DNA of 64,000 bases, from assembly GCF_011302055.1 (NCBI RefSeq), contig NZ_CP049871.1:640501-704500 (forward strand), read 5' to 3'. The notes under the pieces were generated by a model that worked only from the letters and a program-made list of their open reading frames with translations, was not told the DNA's origin and made no database searches. The stretch comes from Sphingomonas sinipercae (lineage in GTDB: Bacteria; Pseudomonadota; Alphaproteobacteria; Sphingomonadales; Sphingomonadaceae). Numbering within the stretch: position 1 is the stretch's first letter; the number at the start of each line of letters is the position of its first letter. Made by a program: the position numbers and the translations under genes. Positions 35,194-45,051 of the stretch are shown piece by piece.

Positions 35194-36135
35194 CTACTTG
35201 CGGCCGCCGGTCGGTCCGCCGAGCGCGACCTGGTCCATCGAATGGGTGTTCCCGCCCTTCTTCATCGCCATCAGGTAATCGGTCGACTTCATGAAGGGGA
35301 TGGGGTTCACCGGGCGGCCGTCGATCCGCACTTCATAGTGCAGGTGGCTGCCCGTCGAGCGGCCGGTCGAGCCCATGCGGCCGATCAGCTGGCCGCGCGT
35401 GACCTTCTGACCCGGCTGGATACCGATCGACGAAAGGTGGCCGTAGCGGGTTTCGATGCCGCGGCCGTGATCGATCTTGATGAGGTTGCCGTAACCGCCG
35501 CTGTTCCAGCCGGCATTCGTGACGACGCCTTCGGCGGTCGCGTAAATCGGGGTTCCCAGCGGGCCGGACAGGTCGATGCCGGCATGCATTGCGGCGCCGC
35601 CCTTGAACGGGTCGGAACGGACGCCGTAGCCGCTGGTAAAGGCAGCCAGCCGAACCGGCTTTTCAGACGGGATGGCAATCGCGCCGTTTTGCAGGCTGTC
35701 GAGCTTCTTCCAGCTGCTGAACAGTTGCTTGAAGGTCGGGTCGCCGGCACCGTCGAACGGGCCGCCCTGGCCGCCGGTGGACGGCGTGAAGCCGAGGCGC
35801 TTCAGCGCCGCGGGATCGATATCTTCGCTAGCAAGCGCGGCCGCCAGGGCAAGCTGGCGCTCTTCGATCACCTGCACGCGGCGGTCGGTTTCGGCCGCGA
35901 GCTTGGCGACTTCTGCGGAATAGCCGGCGGCGGAGACAGCGAGGGGAGCGGCGGGAGCATTGATGATGAGGCGGGCGGCGGAATATCCGGACCAGCCGAC
36001 GAGCAGGGCGGTCAACGCGAAAAAGAAGGCCTGGACGGGAGCGGAAAGGCGGAAACGGCGCAGCTGGCGACCGTCGTGCATGAAGAAGTCTCGGTCACGA
36101 AACCACAGCGACGGTTGAACCAGCGAATGCGACAT
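35194..36135 (-). CDS. M23 family peptidase (peptidoglycan endopeptidase)
   Basis: 313 aa from the ATG at 36135, with GGGA a few bases upstream. A hydrophobic segment at residues about 31-52 anchors the protein, then a coiled-coil region (SAEVAKLAAETDRRVQVIEERQ) precedes the M23/LytM domain: MHAGIDLSGPLGTPIYA with the zinc His and Asp, GRGIETRYGHLS, and GSHLHYEVRIDG with the other His. It cleaves cell-wall peptide bonds or acts as a regulator of amidases. All zinc ligands are present, so it is likely active. Confidence 0.91.
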   Translation of the reverse strand: MSHSLVQPSLWFRDRDFFMHDGRQLRRFRLSAPVQAFFFALTALLVGWSGYSAARLIINAPAAPLAVSAAGYSAEVAKLAAETDRRVQVIEERQLALAAALASEDIDPAALKRLGFTPSTGGQGGPFDGAGDPTFKQLFSSWKKLDSLQNGAIAIPSEKPVRLAAFTSGYGVRSDPFKGGAAMHAGIDLSGPLGTPIYATAEGVVTNAGWNSGGYGNLIKIDHGRGIETRYGHLSSIGIQPGQKVTRGQLIGRMGSTGRSTGSHLHYEVRIDGRPVNPIPFMKSTDYLMAMKKGGNTHSMDQVALGGPTGGRK

Positions 36136-36409
36136 CAAGTCCCGCTCCAAATTCCAAGCGGCACACGGCGCGAAAGCGGCGCGGCCAACTTACTAATTTT
36201 AGGAGCTCCCCAGCCCCGAAGTGCCAGCCACAGGTGCCCACCCGCTTGCTGACCCACGAAGACTGGCCTGGGGTGGTTAATGAATTCAACCGTAAGTTCC
36301 CGATTGCGGGATGAACTGCGGTTCGTCTGCGGTGAAACGATTATTCGCTCCTGAAACGGCGCTCGAATCGGATGTTTTGCGGGCTGTCGTCCCGATTCGG
36401 CGAACTTCT
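36136..36409. other. Intergenic region between M23 peptidase and serC leader
   Basis: 274 bp with no convincing gene. It contains the divergent promoters for the peptidase and for serC, but no clear -35/-10 pair or operator can be read with confidence. The adjacent 94 bp up to 36503 are listed as the serC leader. Confidence 0.6.
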
Positions 36410-36503
36410 CACGGGTCGATTGCCTTTCGACGGCTGCGCCCTACACGGGTCGACGGGCCACGCCGTCCCAACGCGGCGCGTGCTCTCTGCGAGGAGAGTT
36501 ACA
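36410..36503 (+). ncRNA. Structured serC leader with RBS-sequestering hairpin (serC motif candidate)
   Basis: Three hairpins can be drawn just upstream of serC: GTCGA/TCGAC with a 7-base loop near 36416-36432, GACGG/CCGTC with a 6-base loop near 36456-36471, and CTCTC/GAGAG at 36483-36498. The last pairs directly with the Shine-Dalgarno GAGGAGAG. Alphaproteobacteria are known to carry a conserved cis-regulatory serC RNA motif in this position (Rfam family serC). The assignment is by position and hairpin layout, not by model search, so it is a candidate. Confidence 0.5.
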
Positions 36504-37640
36504 TTGTCGTCTAAGCCTAAGCTGCGCCCGGCGCGGCCATTCTTTTCTTCCGGGCCGTGCCCGAAGCCGCCCGGCTGGTCGCTGGACCAGATCGATCCGC
36601 GGAGCCTTGGCCGGTCCCACCGCTCCACCCTTGGCAAGGCGCGCCTCGAAGAAGCGATCGATCGCACCGCGGCGGTGCTGCGGCTGCCACCGGGTTATCG
36701 TCTCGGCATCGTTCCGGCGTCCGACACGGGGGCGATGGAAATGGCGATGTGGTCGCTGCTGGGCAATCGCCCGGTCACCATGCTCGCCTGGGAAAGCTTC
36801 GGCGAAGGCTGGGTCACCGATGCGGTCAAGCAGCTCAAGCTCGACGCGCAGATCCGGCGCGCGGACTATGGCCAGCTTCCCGACCTTTCCGGGATCGACC
36901 CCGCCAGCGACATCGTCTTCACTTGGAACGGGACCACCAGCGGAGTCCGGGTCCCGAACGCGGACTGGATCGACGGCGACCGCGCCGGACTGACCATCTG
37001 CGACGCAACGTCGGGCGCGTTCGCGCAGGCTATCGACTGGCAGAAGATCGATGTCGGCACGTTCAGCTGGCAAAAGGCGCTGGGCGGGGAGGGCGCGCAC
37101 GGCACGCTCGTCCTGTCCCCGCGCGCAGTTGAGCGGCTGGAGCGCGAACCGGCGCCGCGACCGCTGCCGAAGATCTTCCGGCTGACCAAAGGAGGCAAGC
37201 TGATCGACGGCATTTTCCGTGGTGAAACGATCAACACGCCCTCGATGCTGGCGGTCGAGGACTGGCTGCTGGCGCTGGACTGGGCGGAGTCGGTGGGCGG
37301 CCTTCCCGGACTGATCGCCCGCGCCGATGCCAACGCGGCCGCGTTGGGGCAGTGGGTGGAGTCAGCCGACTGGATCGAACACCTCGCCGGCGAACCGGCG
37401 ATCCGGTCCAATACCTCGGTATGCCTCCAATTCACCGATCGCTCCGATCCCGCGGCGAACCAGGCCCGGCAGAAGGCGATGGTGAAGCTGCTCGAGCAGG
37501 AGGATGCGGCGTTCGACATCGGGGCCTATCGCGACGCTCCGCGAGGGCTTCGCATCTGGTGCGGGGCGACCGTTGAAACCGCTGACATCGAAGCGCTTGG
37601 CCCGTGGCTCGACTGGGCCTGGCAGGAGACACGGCCATGA
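36504..37640 (+). CDS. serC: Phosphoserine transaminase
   Basis: 378 aa from a TTG at 36504, with GAGGAG seven bases upstream. It converts 3-phosphohydroxypyruvate and Glu to phosphoserine with PLP. The N-terminus [20 protein letters not shown] and the PLP Lys in [14 protein letters not shown] are typical of the alphaproteobacterial long form. The upstream in-frame ATG at 36372 would add 44 unconserved residues and pass through the leader, so it is rejected. The stop overlaps the serA ATG. Confidence 0.95.
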   Translation: MSSKPKLRPARPFFSSGPCPKPPGWSLDQIDPRSLGRSHRSTLGKARLEEAIDRTAAVLRLPPGYRLGIVPASDTGAMEMAMWSLLGNRPVTMLAWESFGEGWVTDAVKQLKLDAQIRRADYGQLPDLSGIDPASDIVFTWNGTTSGVRVPNADWIDGDRAGLTICDATSGAFAQAIDWQKIDVGTFSWQKALGGEGAHGTLVLSPRAVERLEREPAPRPLPKIFRLTKGGKLIDGIFRGETINTPSMLAVEDWLLALDWAESVGGLPGLIARADANAAALGQWVESADWIEHLAGEPAIRSNTSVCLQFTDRSDPAANQARQKAMVKLLEQEDAAFDIGAYRDAPRGLRIWCGATVETADIEALGPWLDWAWQETRP

Positions 37641-39217
37641 CCCCGCGAGTCCTCATTTCCGACGCGATGGATCCGCGCGCCGCCCAGATCTTTCGCGAAC
37701 GCGGCATCGCGGTCGACGAGATCACCGGCCAGTCGCCCGATGCGCTGCGTTCGATCATTGGCGATTATGACGGCCTGGCGATCCGATCTTCGACCAAGGT
37801 CACGCGCGAGCTGATCGATGCCGCGTCGTCGCTGAAGGTCGTCGGCCGCGCCGGGATCGGCGTCGACAACGTCGATATTCCAGCCGCCACCGCGCGCGGC
37901 GTGGTGGTGATGAACACGCCGTTCGGCAATTCGATCACGACGGCCGAGCATGCCATCGCGCTGATCTTCGCGCTCGCCCGCCAGTTGCCGGAAGCAGACG
38001 CGTCGACGCAGGCCGGCAAGTGGGAAAAGAACCGCTTCATGGGCGTCGAGGTCACCGGCAAGACGCTCGGCCTGATCGGGGCCGGCAACATCGGGTCGAT
38101 CGTCGCCAGCCGAGCGCTTGGGCTGCGCATGAAGGTCGTCGCTTACGATCCGTTCCTGACGCCCGAGCGGGCAGTCGAGCTGGGGATCGAAAAGACGGAG
38201 CTCGACGAGCTGCTACGCCGCGCCGATTTCATCACCCTGCACACGCCGTTGACCGACCAGACGCGCAACATCCTGAGCCGTGACGCGCTTGCCAAGACCA
38301 AGCCGGGCGTGCGCATCGTCAATTGCGCTCGCGGTGGGCTAGTCGACGAAGCGGCGCTGAAGGACGGGCTCGACAGCGGCCACATCGGCGGTGCGGCGCT
38401 GGATGTGTTCGAAAACGAGCCCGCCAGGGATTCGCCGCTGTTCGGTACGCCCAACTTCATCTCGACACCGCACCTTGGCGCATCGACCAGCGAAGCGCAG
38501 GTCAACGTCGCCATCCAGGTGGCCGAGCAGATGAGCGACTTCCTTCTGCTTGGCGGAGTCACCAACGCGATCAACATGCCTTCCTTGTCGGCGGAGGAGG
38601 CGCCGCGGCTGAAGCCCTACATGGCGCTGTCGGAGAAGCTTGGCCGACTGATCGGGCAGATCGTCGGCGACGACGTGCGGGCGATCGCCATCGAGGTCGA
38701 AGGCGCGGCCGCGGCGCTCAACCAAAAGCCGATCACCGGGGCGGTTCTGGCCGGGCTGATGGGCACCTATTCCCAATCGGTGAACATGGTGAACGCGCCG
38801 GTGCTCGCGCGCGAACGCGGGCTCGACGTGCGCGAGATACGGCATGACCGCGAAGGCGATTACCACACGCTGGTCGCGGTCAGCGTCGCCACTGCGGATG
38901 GCGAGAAGCGGGTCGAAGGCACCCTTTTCGGCAACCGGGCGCCGCGGCTGGTCAACATCTTCGGCATTCCGGTGGAGGCGGAACTCAACGGTCAGATGAT
39001 CTACATCGTCAACACCGACGCGCCCGGCTTCATCGGTGCGCTCGGTACGACGCTGGGCGAAAACGGGATCAACATCGCGACCTTCAACCTGGGCCGGCGC
39101 AAGGAAGCGGGCGAGGCGGTGGCGCTGGTCTCGGTCGACGATCCGATCACGCCGGAAGTGGCGCGCCAGCTGCGGCAACTCCCGGGCGTGCTGAAGGTCG
39201 TGCCGCTGAGCTTCTGA
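37637..39217 (+). CDS. serA: D-3-phosphoglycerate dehydrogenase
   Basis: 526 aa, the long three-domain form. The nucleotide-binding motif [10 protein letters not shown] lies at residues about 145-154, the catalytic His in [13 protein letters not shown], and the Arg in [10 protein letters not shown]. An intervening domain and a C-terminal ACT domain ([20 protein letters not shown]) for feedback by serine are visible. The ATG overlaps the serC stop (ATGA), so serC and serA are coupled. purA follows 67 bp later. Confidence 0.96.
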   Translation: MTPRVLISDAMDPRAAQIFRERGIAVDEITGQSPDALRSIIGDYDGLAIRSSTKVTRELIDAASSLKVVGRAGIGVDNVDIPAATARGVVVMNTPFGNSITTAEHAIALIFALARQLPEADASTQAGKWEKNRFMGVEVTGKTLGLIGAGNIGSIVASRALGLRMKVVAYDPFLTPERAVELGIEKTELDELLRRADFITLHTPLTDQTRNILSRDALAKTKPGVRIVNCARGGLVDEAALKDGLDSGHIGGAALDVFENEPARDSPLFGTPNFISTPHLGASTSEAQVNVAIQVAEQMSDFLLLGGVTNAINMPSLSAEEAPRLKPYMALSEKLGRLIGQIVGDDVRAIAIEVEGAAAALNQKPITGAVLAGLMGTYSQSVNMVNAPVLARERGLDVREIRHDREGDYHTLVAVSVATADGEKRVEGTLFGNRAPRLVNIFGIPVEAELNGQMIYIVNTDAPGFIGALGTTLGENGINIATFNLGRRKEAGEAVALVSVDDPITPEVARQLRQLPGVLKVVPLSF

Positions 39218-39284
39218 CCCAAGCGCACGCGCGCTGGACGCACGACGGCCTGCCCCTTAGGAGCGCGGTGGCTCACAACAAGGA

Positions 39285-40580
39285 ATGACCGTGGGAAACG
39301 TTACCGTCATCGGCGCGCAGTGGGGCGACGAAGGCAAGGGCAAGATCGTCGACTGGCTGTCGAGCCGGGCCGACATGGTCGTCCGCTTCCAGGGCGGTCA
39401 TAACGCCGGCCACACCCTCGTCGTCGACGGCAGGGTGTACAAGCTGTCGCTGCTGCCCAGCGGCATCGTTCGCGGCAAGCCGTCGATCATCGGCAACGGC
39501 GTCGTGCTCGACCCGTGGGCGCTGAAAAGCGAGGTGGAACGCATCGCCGAGCAGGGCGTGACGGTCACCCCGGACAATCTGATGATTGCCGAAACCTGCC
39601 CGCTGATCCTGCCGATCCACCGCGACCTCGACGCGCTGCGGGAGGATGCGTCGGGCGCGGGCAAGATCGGCACGACGCGGCGCGGGATCGGTCCCGCTTA
39701 TGAGGACAAGGTCGGCCGCCGCGCGATCCGCGTGTGCGATCTTGCCCACCTCGGCGAACTCGACCCCTTGCTCGACCGCCTGTGCGCGCACCACGACGCC
39801 TTGCGCGCGGGCTTCGGCGAACCTCCGGTCGACCGCCAGCGGCTGCGCAATGACCTGGCCGAGATCGCCGACTTCGTGCTGCCGTTCGCGCGGCCGGTGT
39901 GGCGCGACCTCGACAATGCGCTGCAGGCCGGCAAGCGCATCCTGTTCGAAGGCGCGCAGGGCGTGCTGTTGGACGTAGATCACGGCACCTATCCGTTCGT
40001 CACCTCGTCCAACACGGTTGCCGGGACCACTGGCGCCGGCAGCGGCACCGGCCCGTCGGCGGCCGGCTTCGTGCTGGGCATTGCCAAGGCCTATACGACC
40101 CGCGTCGGATCGGGCCCGTTCCCAACCGAACAGGACAACGATGTCGGCCAGCGCTTGGGCGAGCGGGGCCACGAATTCGGCACCGTCACTGGCCGGCGGC
40201 GCCGCTGCGGCTGGTTCGACGCGGTGCTGGTGCGCCAGGCAGTGGCCGTGTCGGGCGTGACCGGCATCGCCCTCACCAAGCTCGACGTGCTCGACGGATT
40301 CGAGACCGTACGCGTTTGCACCGGTTACCGCATCGGCGGCGAAAGCTTCGATCATCTACCACCGCACGCCGCCGACCAGGCGCGCGTCGAGCCGGTCTAT
40401 GAGGACATCCCGGGCTGGTCGGGCTCAACCCGCGGCGCCCGCAGCTGGGCGGACCTGCCGGCCGAGGCAATCAAGTATGTCCGCCGCATCGAAGAACTGA
40501 TCCGTTGTCCGGTGGCGCTGGTCAGCACCTCGCCCGAGCGCGAGGATACGATTTTGGTGCGGGACCCGTTCGCGGGCTAG
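39285..40580 (+). CDS. purA: Adenylosuccinate synthetase
   Basis: 431 aa. GTP-dependent ligation of IMP and aspartate, the first step from IMP to AMP. Motifs are [18 protein letters not shown] with the GTP P-loop, [25 protein letters not shown], and [10 protein letters not shown] hisZ gene often found between serA and purA in related genomes is absent here. Hairpins follow the stop at 40584-40615. Confidence 0.96.
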   Translation: MTVGNVTVIGAQWGDEGKGKIVDWLSSRADMVVRFQGGHNAGHTLVVDGRVYKLSLLPSGIVRGKPSIIGNGVVLDPWALKSEVERIAEQGVTVTPDNLMIAETCPLILPIHRDLDALREDASGAGKIGTTRRGIGPAYEDKVGRRAIRVCDLAHLGELDPLLDRLCAHHDALRAGFGEPPVDRQRLRNDLAEIADFVLPFARPVWRDLDNALQAGKRILFEGAQGVLLDVDHGTYPFVTSSNTVAGTTGAGSGTGPSAAGFVLGIAKAYTTRVGSGPFPTEQDNDVGQRLGERGHEFGTVTGRRRRCGWFDAVLVRQAVAVSGVTGIALTKLDVLDGFETVRVCTGYRIGGESFDHLPPHAADQARVEPVYEDIPGWSGSTRGARSWADLPAEAIKYVRRIEELIRCPVALVSTSPEREDTILVRDPFAG

Positions 40581-40583
40581 CAG

Positions 40584-40615
40584 CGAACGTCTGCGTTCGA
40601 CCCATTGCGGACGTT
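40584..40615. repeat. Small palindromic element with alternative stems, downstream of purA
   Basis: Two mutually exclusive hairpins can form: CGAACG/CGTTCG with a TCTG loop (40584-40599), and AACGTCTGC against GCGGACGTT (40586-40615) with one G-T pair. There is no T run. The sequence reads like a short dispersed element that I recall from other sphingomonad genomes, but only one copy is seen in the window. Could act as a factor-dependent terminator for purA. Confidence 0.4.
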
Positions 40616-40751
40616 AGGGCAGACTGGCAAAACACGCTCGCCGGATCGCAGTCTGAACGGAGGTTCGACGACGACGAGCTTCAAATTGCTTTTCCCTTAC
40701 GCATGCGCGCGATGGTGGAGAACCGCGGTGGCGAGCGTCAAGCGGACAGTG

Positions 40752-41711
40752 TCAGGCGGGGACCGCTGCGAGATGCTGAGCCGGGACGGCTCGGCGCTCA
40801 GCCATGCGCGACAATTCGAACCACAAGGCCCAGACCAGCGCGCCTGCAATCAGATCGACGAAATAGTGGCCGCCGAACGGGATGGTTCCGACCAGCATCA
40901 CCGCGAACCACAAGCCTGCGAGCGGCCTCACCCAGCGGTACTGCCGCCACATCGTCAACACGATCAGCCCCATCACCGTGTGGAATGACGGGAAGGATAC
41001 GACCGCGCCAAGCGAATCGAGACGGATTGCCTCGACGTCGCCGGCGTAGAACGTATCAAACGTCTGCCAGAAATAGGTTGCCGGACGACCCGGAAATGAC
41101 TTTAACAGCTCGGCAGACGCCCACACGCCCACGCCCTTTGCCGGGGTTGCGATCGACAGGAGGCAGACCGTGGGCAGGGAACCGGTGAAGCAGAACATCG
41201 CGCGCCACAACTCACGCCGGTCACCCACCAGCGTAAGGGCTGCCATGCTGAGGAGCATCAGAAGCGTGGTGTCATTATAGGCCCGGGCGAGCAGGTCGAT
41301 CAGTCCGGTTGGCAGGCCGGCTAGGAAGCGAAGCACCGCCAGGTCGTCGATGCCGATCGCTTTGTCGAGTTGAAGAAGCGCGGTATCGACCAACTCGAAA
41401 TGCTGATGCAGGCCAAGCAGACTGATCATCCCACTGAACGACGTGGCCAGCAGCAGCAGCGCAAAGGCGTTGATTCCGTCCCCCAGCAAACGCGCCCGTC
41501 CCCGGACGTAGCTCCACCGGCCCACCAGCAGGAAGGTAGCCAAGACGATCAGCAACGCCCAGGATCCGCTCAGGTCCAGTCGCAAGTCGGACACCCCTAC
41601 CATGAGCAGCGCGATGACCCCAGCAGCCAGAACGAGCGCCAGGCTTGCCATGCGAAAGACGTGGATGGCCTGTGCGTTCGGATCGTCTAACTGTGGCGGC
41701 GCGGAGAACAT
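40752..41711 (-). CDS. PAP2 superfamily membrane phosphatase/phosphotransferase
   Basis: 319 aa with six or seven membrane helices. The PAP2 motifs are SFPSFHTVMG with a catalytic His, and GGHYFVDLIAG with the second His and Asp. This arrangement resembles the Aur1/Ipt1-like inositolphosphotransferase branch of the family rather than soluble phosphatases. Substrate unknown; lipids of the membrane are possible. An upstream TTG at 41756 would add 15 residues; the ATG at 41711 is preferred. No operon partner is evident. Confidence 0.8.
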   Translation of the reverse strand: MFSAPPQLDDPNAQAIHVFRMASLALVLAAGVIALLMVGVSDLRLDLSGSWALLIVLATFLLVGRWSYVRGRARLLGDGINAFALLLLATSFSGMISLLGLHQHFELVDTALLQLDKAIGIDDLAVLRFLAGLPTGLIDLLARAYNDTTLLMLLSMAALTLVGDRRELWRAMFCFTGSLPTVCLLSIATPAKGVGVWASAELLKSFPGRPATYFWQTFDTFYAGDVEAIRLDSLGAVVSFPSFHTVMGLIVLTMWRQYRWVRPLAGLWFAVMLVGTIPFGGHYFVDLIAGALVWALWFELSRMAERRAVPAQHLAAVPA

Positions 41712-42166
41712 CGGCAATAAGATCCAACTAGAGCAGTCGGATCCTTCTAGCCTCAATTACTTAACGCCTAGTTTGCCAAACCACCTTTGCTCACATTCGA
41801 AGCCCTCCCGACCGACGCGCGGTTCGGCGCGACTTCGATCCGCCGAGTGCCTTGCTATCGGATCGCGAAATCGGGCGGCAGCACGCAGCGGCCGTTGTCG
41901 TACGTGCCCGTCACCCGGATTCGCTACACCTTTCAAAAGCCGGTATCGGTTCGACAAGGGGCCTCGAACTGGATTTCGTATTCTTTTCGGGCGGAATATC
42001 TCGCCGATATATGGAAACTGGTTGCAGCTCGGTTTCGATCAGTTGCCCCCGGAGGCTCGCAACAGGATCGGCGTTGCGATGGAGTACCTGGTCGATAGCT
42101 GCGCAGCGCCGTCGGCTACCGGGTTCTGAGGCCGAAGTTTCTCGACCGCCAGCGCCTGATCGCCGG
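41712..42166. other. Intergenic region with a possible coding remnant
   Basis: 455 bp between the divergent-tail region of PAP2 and the fabI stop. No intact gene is recognised. On the plus strand, from about 42010 to the TGA near 42127, one frame reads like a real protein tail (YGNWLQLGFDQLPP, then GVAMEYLVDSC). Another frame carries a protein-like stretch around 41787-41880. GC content and codon use in parts are less strong than in neighbours. It may be a decayed gene with frameshifts; no family was identified. Confidence 0.35.
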
Positions 42167-42970
42167 CTAAACCGTCGCGATGTCCGGTGCGTCTTCGGCC
42201 TTCATTCCGACGACATTGTATCCCGCGTCGACGTGGTGGATTTCGCCCGTCACGCCTGATGCCAGGTCGCTGAGCAAGTATAGCGCGCCGCCGCCGACGT
42301 CTTTGATGGTGACGTTGCGGCGCAGCGGCGAATTATATTCGTTCCACTTCATGATGTAGCGGAAATCGCCGATGCCGCTGGCGGCCAGCGTCTTGATCGG
42401 GCCGGCGGAGATTGCGTTCACGCGGACGCCTTCCGGCCCCAGGTCCATCGCCAGATATTTGACGCTGGTTTCGAGTGCGGCCTTGGCCACGCCCATCACG
42501 TTGTAATGGGGGATGACCTTCTCCGCGCCATAATAAGTGAGGGTCAGCATCGATCCGCCGGGCTTCATCATGGCGCGCGCGCGCTGGGCGACGGCGATAA
42601 AGCTGTAGACGGAGATGTTCATGCTCATCAGGAAGTTGTCGAGGCTGGTGTCGACGAACTTGCCGCGCAGCTCGTTCTTGTCGGAAAAGCCGATCGCATG
42701 GACGACGAAGTCGAGGGCGCCCCAGCGTTCCTTGATCGCGTCAAAGGCCTGGTCGAGCGCGGTCATGCTCGACACGTCGCAGTCGACCAGGAAATCGGAC
42801 CCAAGCTGGTCGGCGAGCGGGCGGACGCGCTTTTCCAGCGCTTCGCCCTGGTACGAAAAAGCGAGTTCCGCGCCTTGGTCCGCCAACGCCTTGGCGATGC
42901 CCCATGCCAGCGAACGATCGTTGGCGAGGCCCATGATCAGCCCCCGCTTGCCCTGCATCAGTCCGGTCAA
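42167..42970 (-). CDS. fabI: Enoyl-[acyl-carrier-protein] reductase (NADH), FabI
   Basis: 267 aa. It reduces enoyl-ACP in the last step of each fatty acid elongation cycle. The atypical SDR catalytic set is Y146, Y156 and K163 in LTYYGAEKVIPHYNVMGVAKA-type sequence, identical in position to E. coli FabI. N-terminal GLANDRSLAWGIAKAL binds NADH. The ATG overlaps the stop of the YihY-like gene. It closes the operon dnaJ-like, yihY, fabI. Confidence 0.96.
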   Translation of the reverse strand: MTGLMQGKRGLIMGLANDRSLAWGIAKALADQGAELAFSYQGEALEKRVRPLADQLGSDFLVDCDVSSMTALDQAFDAIKERWGALDFVVHAIGFSDKNELRGKFVDTSLDNFLMSMNISVYSFIAVAQRARAMMKPGGSMLTLTYYGAEKVIPHYNVMGVAKAALETSVKYLAMDLGPEGVRVNAISAGPIKTLAASGIGDFRYIMKWNEYNSPLRRNVTIKDVGGGALYLLSDLASGVTGEIHHVDAGYNVVGMKAEDAPDIATV

Positions 42971-44010
42971 ACCTCTTCCCCTCGAAGTTCCACGTTCACA
43001 TCTTCGCCCGGCTCGGGCTCTTCCACCTCAAGCTCGTCCTTGAACGGGCCGGAATAGACTTCGCCCTTTAGCGCTTTCGGCTCGGATTCTGCCAGCGCCG
43101 CGTTGAGCTCGGCGCCGATCACCACGCCAAGCCCGACGACGAAAAAGAAGATCAGGGCGATCATGACGCCGGCCAAGCTTCCATAGGTCAGGCTGTAGCC
43201 GCCAAGCAGGCCAAGGACGCGCGGCAGCAGCTCGACCGTCGCCAGCCACCACAAGGTGATGAACAAGGCACCGGGCCATTTGCGGCATCCGTAGCGCCGA
43301 TAGCGCTTCGGGGTCAGCGCGAAGAACAAGGCGTAGAAGGTGGCGAACAAGGTCACGCCCGGGACGAAGCGGTAGACTCCAAGCGTGGCCGCGAAATCAT
43401 CTGCAAGCGGAAACCAGCTGGTGATCACATGCTGGATCGAGCTGAGCGCGACCGTCGCGGCAAAGGCGAACATCAGCAGCAGTACCGCCGCCAGAATCAG
43501 GAAGATCGACGCCAGACGGTAGCTCCAGAACGGTGCTGAAAACGGGACTCCATAGGCGCGCCGAAGGATGTCGCGGATGGTCTCGATGAAGCTTGCCGCC
43601 GTCCACAGGCCGACCACCGCGCCGAACCACAACAGTGGCCCGGTCCGGGCGGTAAGAACCTCGCCAATCGGGTCCCGCAACGTGTCGGCGACGTTGCGCG
43701 GCAGGCGCTGCAGTATGTTGACGACCGTCAGAGTAGCATCGTCGCCCTGACCGAGCAGCTGGGCTACGGCGGCGGCAAGGATGATGAACGGGAACAGCGC
43801 CAGGATCGACAGATAGGCAAGGTTGCCGGCGTGGATGAAGCCATCGTTATAGACGCCGATGGCGACGCGCTTGAGCACCTCCCAGGCATAATGCTTGGGC
43901 TTGAGGCGCCGGACGACATTCGGGCCGAAGGCGGCGCTCGCGCTCGCCAGGCGCTTGCGCCGCTCCTCCGGCGACAGCGGCGAATGGTCCTGGACGGGCG
44001 GAAGGGACAC
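42967..44010 (-). CDS. YihY/BrkB family membrane protein
   Basis: 347 aa from a GTG at 44010 with five to six membrane helices. The motifs HAGNLAYLSILALFPFIILAAA and GLWTAASFIETIRDILRRAYGV are typical of YihY/virulence factor BrkB. The C-terminus is a long acidic tail (DELEVEEPEPGEDVNVELRGEE). Early annotation as ribonuclease BN is not supported for this family. The start shares one base with the dnaJ-like stop (TAGTG), so translation is coupled. Confidence 0.9.
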   Translation of the reverse strand: MSLPPVQDHSPLSPEERRKRLASASAAFGPNVVRRLKPKHYAWEVLKRVAIGVYNDGFIHAGNLAYLSILALFPFIILAAAVAQLLGQGDDATLTVVNILQRLPRNVADTLRDPIGEVLTARTGPLLWFGAVVGLWTAASFIETIRDILRRAYGVPFSAPFWSYRLASIFLILAAVLLLMFAFAATVALSSIQHVITSWFPLADDFAATLGVYRFVPGVTLFATFYALFFALTPKRYRRYGCRKWPGALFITLWWLATVELLPRVLGLLGGYSLTYGSLAGVMIALIFFFVVGLGVVIGAELNAALAESEPKALKGEVYSGPFKDELEVEEPEPGEDVNVELRGEEV

Positions 44011-44960
44011 TAGACTCCCATCGATGCGCGCGGGTTGCCGCCGCCGCTCCACTGCTCGGCAAAGGCCCGCAGCTCGCTATCGTCGGCCGGCAGGTCGATC
44101 CGAAGTTCGACCAACTGGTCGCCGCGCGCGCCGTTCTTCGCGGCGAAGCCCCGCCCCTTGAGGCGCAGGACCTTGCCCGACGAGCTGCCCTTGGGGACGG
44201 TCAGCATGACGGGTCCGTCGGGAGTCGGCACCTTGATCTTGCCGCCAAGCACCGCTTCCTTGAGCGTGACCGGCAGCTCCAGGCGAATGTCATTGCCGTC
44301 GCGCTTGTAGAATGGGTGCGGGAAAATCGCGATGGTGACGATCCCGTCGCCGCGGCCGGCCGGCCCCTCCTGCCCCTTGCCGGCAAGCCGGATCCGGGTG
44401 CCGTCTTCGACGCCGGCAGGAAGCTTGAGGTCGATCGTCTTGCCGTCGGCAAGGGTGATCCGCTGCGGCGCAAGCTTGGCCGCATCGACGAAAGATACGG
44501 CCAGGCGATAGCCGATGTCGCCGCCTTTCTGCGGCGGCGCGCGGCGCTGGCGAAAGCCGCCGAACCCGCCGCTCCTGCCTTGGTTGCCGAAAATCCCTTC
44601 GAACAGGTCGCTAAGGTCGGCGGTTTCCGCTCCGCCCTGAAAGCCGCCGCCCGGAAAGCCTTCGAATCCCGCGCCGGCGCCGCTCCCGCCACCGCCCGGA
44701 CGGCCGCCGAAGCCGCCGCCAAACGGCATCTTTGGGTTGCCATCCTCGTCGATCTCGCCGCGGTCGTAGCGGGCGCGCTTGTCCTTGTCGGAAAGCAGGT
44801 CGTAGGCGCTGGTGATTTCGCCGAAGCGCTCGGCCGCCTTGGGGTTATCCTTGTTGCGGTCGGGGTGAAGCTGCTTGGCGAGGCTTCGATACGCCTTCTT
44901 GATCTCGGCCTCGCTTGCGCCGCGCTTCAAGCCCAGTCGTTGGTACAGGTCCAATGCCAT
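44010..44960 (-). CDS. DnaJ C-terminal domain co-chaperone (CbpA/type II J protein)
   Basis: 316 aa. The J domain has HPD at residues 32-34 (KQLHPDRNKDNP). A Gly/Phe-rich linker follows at about 78-135 (GGGFGGRPGGGGSGAG), then two beta-barrel substrate-binding domains with the motif GRGFAAKNGARGD. There is no zinc finger, so this is type II (CbpA-like) rather than DnaJ proper. It stimulates DnaK. First gene of the operon with yihY and fabI; the reason for that link is not known. Confidence 0.93.
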   Translation of the reverse strand: MALDLYQRLGLKRGASEAEIKKAYRSLAKQLHPDRNKDNPKAAERFGEITSAYDLLSDKDKRARYDRGEIDEDGNPKMPFGGGFGGRPGGGGSGAGAGFEGFPGGGFQGGAETADLSDLFEGIFGNQGRSGGFGGFRQRRAPPQKGGDIGYRLAVSFVDAAKLAPQRITLADGKTIDLKLPAGVEDGTRIRLAGKGQEGPAGRGDGIVTIAIFPHPFYKRDGNDIRLELPVTLKEAVLGGKIKVPTPDGPVMLTVPKGSSSGKVLRLKGRGFAAKNGARGDQLVELRIDLPADDSELRAFAEQWSGGGNPRASMGV

Positions 44961-45051
44961 GCGTGTTCCACTCTCTTACCGAGGCGGAAATGTCCATCGC
45001 CGCAGTTCGCTGCAAGGTTGTGGGGCCGGTGCCGGCTGCTAAGCGGGGCTG

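Noticed and set aside
36372..36503. Upstream start of serC
   Set aside because: These codons pass through the structured leader and are not conserved; the TTG at 36504 has a strong ribosome binding site.
41852..42259. Plus-strand frame of 135 codons running into fabI
   Set aside because: The second half is antisense to fabI. Only the earlier part might be a remnant, and this is noted separately at low confidence.
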